Assembly (NCBI GenBank): GCA_002270295.1
Contig: NISF01000010.1
Span: 1-64,000 of the forward strand
Reading direction: 5' to 3'
Source: Enterobacter sp. 10-1
GTDB lineage: Bacteria; Pseudomonadota; Gammaproteobacteria; Enterobacterales; Enterobacteriaceae
DNA length: 64,000 nt
Part shown: positions 61,222 through 64,000 of the stretch, in pieces
How positions within the stretch are numbered: the first letter of the stretch is position 1
Layout of the letters: every line of letters starts with the position of its first letter
The notes under the pieces: generated by a model
Told to the model about the DNA's origin: nothing
Seen by the model: only the letters and a program-made list of their open reading frames with translations
Database searches by the model: none
Made by a program: the position numbers and the translations under genes

Positions 61222-61506
61222 ATGCCACTGCCAGGCAGCCACGGCACCTGACATGTATTTGAAATAAATTAGTTTTTAAACAACAGGTTAATTTGTTTTT
61301 TCCGCGTTCCACAGCTTCCCTATCCGCTACTCACCTTCTTGAGAAATCGCCTCATCCCTGACCCGTTTCTTATGCGTAGTCGATCACGTTTCATCTTCAT
61401 CAACGCACCAGGTTTGTGAGGATTATCTCTTTTCAGCATGCCGCCATTTGCTCATTTAGGGCATAACTAATATTTATTAGCTAATTATTATCAGTAATCA
61501 GGAGCA
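61222..61506 (+). other. Gap between ssb and the glycosidase gene
   Basis: This stretch holds no gene I can support. It becomes A/T-rich near 61250-61300 and again at 61460-61500, and probably carries the promoter of the glycosidase-transporter pair. E. coli has yjcB downstream of ssb; I see no trace of it here. Confidence 0.5.
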
Positions 61507-61509
61507 ATG

Positions 61510-62598
61510 ATGAAACAGCAGTGGAGCAAAGAGCAGGCGCAAGCGTGGTATCAGCAGCAGGGCTGGCTTTGCGGGTTTAACTATCTTCCCTCGACGGCGG
61601 TGAACTGGACCGATATCTGGCAGGAGGAGACGTTCGATGAGCCAACCATCGATCGCGAACTGGGCTGGGCGGCAGAGGCGGGTTACAACACGCTGCGCAT
61701 CAACCTGCCGTTTATCGTCTGGGAGGACGATCGCGACGGCCTGATGGCGCGCATCGAGCGTTTCCTGGCAATTGCCGATAGCCACGGTTTTAGCACCATG
61801 CTGACGCTGATGGATGACTGCGGTTTTTCGGGCGATGAACCGTATCTGGGGCCGCAAAAACCGCCGGTACCCGGCAAGCATAACAGCCAGGCGGCGGCGA
61901 GCCCCGGACGGGATAAGGTCTGCGACCGCGACAGCTGGCCGCAGATCGAATGCTATATCCGCGACGTTATCCGCCAGTTCCGCGACGATAAGCGCGTTCT
62001 GCTGTGGGATCTCTATAACGAGCCGGGGAATCGCGGCATCTTTGCCACCGGCACGGTTGAGGTGCTGTACGACGAAAAGCTGGAAACTTATGCCCATGAG
62101 CTGATGGAGCTCGCCTTCCGCTGGGCGAGGGAAGAGGACCCGACGCAGCCGCTGACCGTCTGCGCCTGGCGCCTGTCAGAGGAAGTGGAAGGCGAGACGT
62201 TCTACCAGCAGCCGCTGGATCAGGCCGCGCTGACCCTCTCGGACGTGGTCAGCTATCACGCCTATACCAACACCGCCCGCATGACGGCGATTATCCAGCA
62301 GCTGCAGCAGCTGGAGCGGCCGATTTTTTGCACCGAGTGGCTGGCTCGCCACGTTGGCAGCACCATCGAAGAGCAGCTGCCGCTGATGTATATGGCGAAA
62401 GTCGCGCCTTATCAATGGGGCCTGGTGCGCGGGAAAACCCAGACCTGGCTGCCGTGGCCGGTGGTGATGAAGGAATCTACCGATTACTGCCGGCTCTGGT
62501 TCCACGACGTCTTTGAAGAGAACGGGATCCCGTTCTCCCGCAAAGAGATTGCGCTCATCCGCAGGCTTCGTCACATCGCCCAGCCGTCACGGGCATAA
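61510..62598 (+). CDS. GH5-like glycoside hydrolase (cellulase family)
   Basis: A protein of about 362 residues with the features of clan GH-A TIM-barrel glycosidases. Numbered from the first of two adjacent ATG codons (61507), the acid/base glutamate is E172 in VLLWDLYNEPGN and the nucleophile E277 in RPIFCTEWLAR; NTLRINLPFIVWEDD near 61 is an early barrel strand. GGAG at 61501 suits the second ATG (61510) better. No signal peptide is seen, so it acts in the cytoplasm, presumably on a small beta-glycoside brought in by the transporter encoded 45 bp downstream. The specificity is unknown. Confidence 0.78.
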   Translation: MKQQWSKEQAQAWYQQQGWLCGFNYLPSTAVNWTDIWQEETFDEPTIDRELGWAAEAGYNTLRINLPFIVWEDDRDGLMARIERFLAIADSHGFSTMLTLMDDCGFSGDEPYLGPQKPPVPGKHNSQAAASPGRDKVCDRDSWPQIECYIRDVIRQFRDDKRVLLWDLYNEPGNRGIFATGTVEVLYDEKLETYAHELMELAFRWAREEDPTQPLTVCAWRLSEEVEGETFYQQPLDQAALTLSDVVSYHAYTNTARMTAIIQQLQQLERPIFCTEWLARHVGSTIEEQLPLMYMAKVAPYQWGLVRGKTQTWLPWPVVMKESTDYCRLWFHDVFEENGIPFSRKEIALIRRLRHIAQPSRA

Positions 62599-62643
62599 TA
62601 ACAATATATCCGGCGGTACGCCGCCGGGATTAGGGTACACACT

Positions 62644-64000
62644 ATGGCAACGACAATGAAAATACCGTCTCGCGAGTTGTGGTCTTATTTTGGCTATGGT
62701 TTAGGTCAGTGTTTTAGTTTTGGTTTAGTGGGTTCGTTTATTAACTATTTTTATACCGATGTGCTGGGCATATCGGCGCTGGCGGCCAGTACGATTTTCC
62801 TCATTGCGCGCGCGTGGGATGCGGTTCACGACCCGCTGTTCGCCAGCATCATGGACACCATTAACAGCCGCTTTGGCAAGTTTCGCCATTTCCTGCTAAT
62901 TGCGCCGCTGTTAATCACCGGGGTCACGCTGCTGGCGTTTTATAAAATCGAAGCAGATATGACGACCATGATTATCTACGCCGGGGTGACCTATATATTG
63001 TGGGGCACGCTGTACGCGATATCGGATATTCCGTTCTGGTCGATGTCCTCGGTGATGACCAACGACTCCGGTCAGCGCACCCGCGCGGTGACGGCGGCGA
63101 TGCTCGGCGTCAATGCCGGGATTGCCTGCGCCAACATCTTCTTCCCCAGGCTTGCGGCGTTCTTTGCCCAGTACAGCGACGATAAGGGCTATTTTATGGC
63201 GGCGCTGGTGATGATGCTGGTCGGCCTGCCGCTGATGCTGAACGGTTTTTTCCAGATTAAAGAGCGCGTGCAGGCCGGTCCGGAAAAGGTCACCATGCGC
63301 GATACCTTTCATAATCTGCGGCAGAACAAGCCGTTATTTATCGTCCTGCTGTCATTCTTTTTCTGCGTATTCCACAACGTCGCCGGCGGGATTTACATCT
63401 ATTTCTTTATCTACAATATGGGCGACGGCGGGCTGCAGATGGCGATCGGTATTATGGGGATTGTCGCGGCGGTGCTGTGCCTCGTGGCCCCGATGCTGAC
63501 GCGCAGAATGCAGAAGCGGAAGCTGTTTATGATCCTTTGCGGGCTGGATATTCTGGTGCGCGTGGTGATGTGGTTTGCGGGCTATCAGCACGCAGCGCTG
63601 CTCTTTATTCTGCTGGGTTTAAGCACGCTATTTATCATGATGAGCAATATCCTGACCTCATCGATGATTGCCGACACCATTGAATACGCCGAATATCATA
63701 CCAACAAGCGCTGCGCGGCCATTACCTTCTCCGGACAAACGTTTACCGGCAAAATGTCGGTGGCCGTCGGCGGCGGATTAATCGGCGTATTTTTGACGCT
63801 GATAGGCTACGTGCCGCAGGCGCAAATTCAGAGCGAGAGCGTGCTTAACGGACTGTTCTTCGGCATCTGTCTGCTGCCCGCATTTGGCTCACTGATCAGG
63901 ATGGGCTGCATGTCGCGCTACACGTTTACGGAAGACAAGCATGCGGAGATTTGCGCTTTACTGGCGGATCGTCGGCAGGCTACGAGGCCGGAAAATGATG
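62644..64000 (+). CDS. GPH-family sugar:cation symporter, truncated by window edge
   Basis: At least 452 residues of a glycoside-pentoside-hexuronide (GPH) family symporter, open to the end of the window. It begins MATTMKIPSRELWSYFGYGL; the family signature region is clear in ARAWDAVHDPLFASIMD near residue 55 and SDIPFWSMSSVMTNDSGQRT near 127. About twelve membrane segments are present, and IADTIEYAEYHTNKRCAA near 345 matches the conserved late loop. Relatives such as MelB, YicJ and XynB-type symporters have about 455-475 residues, so few residues are missing. Probably cotranscribed with the glycosidase to import its substrate. Confidence 0.85.
   Translation, partial: MATTMKIPSRELWSYFGYGLGQCFSFGLVGSFINYFYTDVLGISALAASTIFLIARAWDAVHDPLFASIMDTINSRFGKFRHFLLIAPLLITGVTLLAFYKIEADMTTMIIYAGVTYILWGTLYAISDIPFWSMSSVMTNDSGQRTRAVTAAMLGVNAGIACANIFFPRLAAFFAQYSDDKGYFMAALVMMLVGLPLMLNGFFQIKERVQAGPEKVTMRDTFHNLRQNKPLFIVLLSFFFCVFHNVAGGIYIYFFIYNMGDGGLQMAIGIMGIVAAVLCLVAPMLTRRMQKRKLFMILCGLDILVRVVMWFAGYQHAALLFILLGLSTLFIMMSNILTSSMIADTIEYAEYHTNKRCAAITFSGQTFTGKMSVAVGGGLIGVFLTLIGYVPQAQIQSESVLNGLFFGICLLPAFGSLIRMGCMSRYTFTEDKHAEICALLADRRQATRPEND

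Overview
The window is chromosomal DNA from an enterobacterium of the Klebsiella/Raoultella group. The backbone follows the E. coli order almost gene for gene: metA-aceBAK-iclR-metH-yjbB-pepE, rluF-yjbD-lysC-pgi-psiE, malGFE/malK-lamB-malM, ubiCA-plsB-dgkA-lexA-dinF-yjbJ-zur, dusA-pspG-qor-dnaB-alr-tyrB-aphA-yjbR-uvrA-ssb. A complete L-sorbose operon sits between pepE and rluF, as is known for Klebsiella. No rRNA, tRNA, insertion sequence, prophage or CRISPR array was seen. The non-coding repeats are ERIC elements, REP-like hairpins and a few other palindromes.

Layout. 1-3.4 kb: an accessory sugar-acid cassette on the minus strand (enolase-superfamily dehydratase, ACS-family MFS transporter, Crp/Fnr-type regulator). 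3.5-3.7 kb: an unrecognised 51-codon ORF divergent from metA across four tandem MetJ boxes. 3.7-15 kb: methionine entry (metA), glyoxylate shunt (aceBAK) with its repressor iclR, an ASCH-domain gene coupled to iclR, then metH. 15-17.6 kb: yjbB and pepE. 17.8-24.7 kb: sorCDFBAME plus a downstream shikimate-dehydrogenase-like gene, with repeated SorC-type operators in the promoter. 24.7-31.1 kb: rluF, yjbD, a PanS-type transporter, lysC with its lysine riboswitch, and pgi. 31.2-32.7 kb: a hexapeptide acyltransferase/GNAT pair and psiE. 32.7-40.8 kb: the divergent maltose regulon operons. 40.9-50.6 kb: ubiquinone synthesis, phospholipid synthesis, the SOS regulator lexA with dinF, zur, a cupin gene, dusA and pspG. 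50.8-61.1 kb: qor, dnaB, alr, tyrB, aphA, a decayed yjbQ, yjbR, uvrA and ssb. 61.2-64 kb: an accessory GH5-like glycosidase and a GPH-family sugar transporter that runs off the window.

How the parts work together. Carbon use dominates: acetate (aceBAK/iclR), L-sorbose (sor PTS uptake, then SorE and SorD toward fructose 6-phosphate, next to pgi), maltodextrins (mal), sugar acids (left edge) and probably a beta-glycoside (right edge). Methionine, lysine and tyrosine genes carry recognisable control sites or leaders. LexA control links lexA-dinF, uvrA and ssb.

No wholly new system is evident. The most useful unexpected items are the yjbQ remnant, the small ORF sharing a control region with metA, the SorC operator array, hairpin repeats at equivalent positions in two polycistronic operons (aceA/aceK and malE/malF), a malG 3'-UTR that may hold a MalH-like sRNA, and an aroE-like gene coupled to the sorbose operon.
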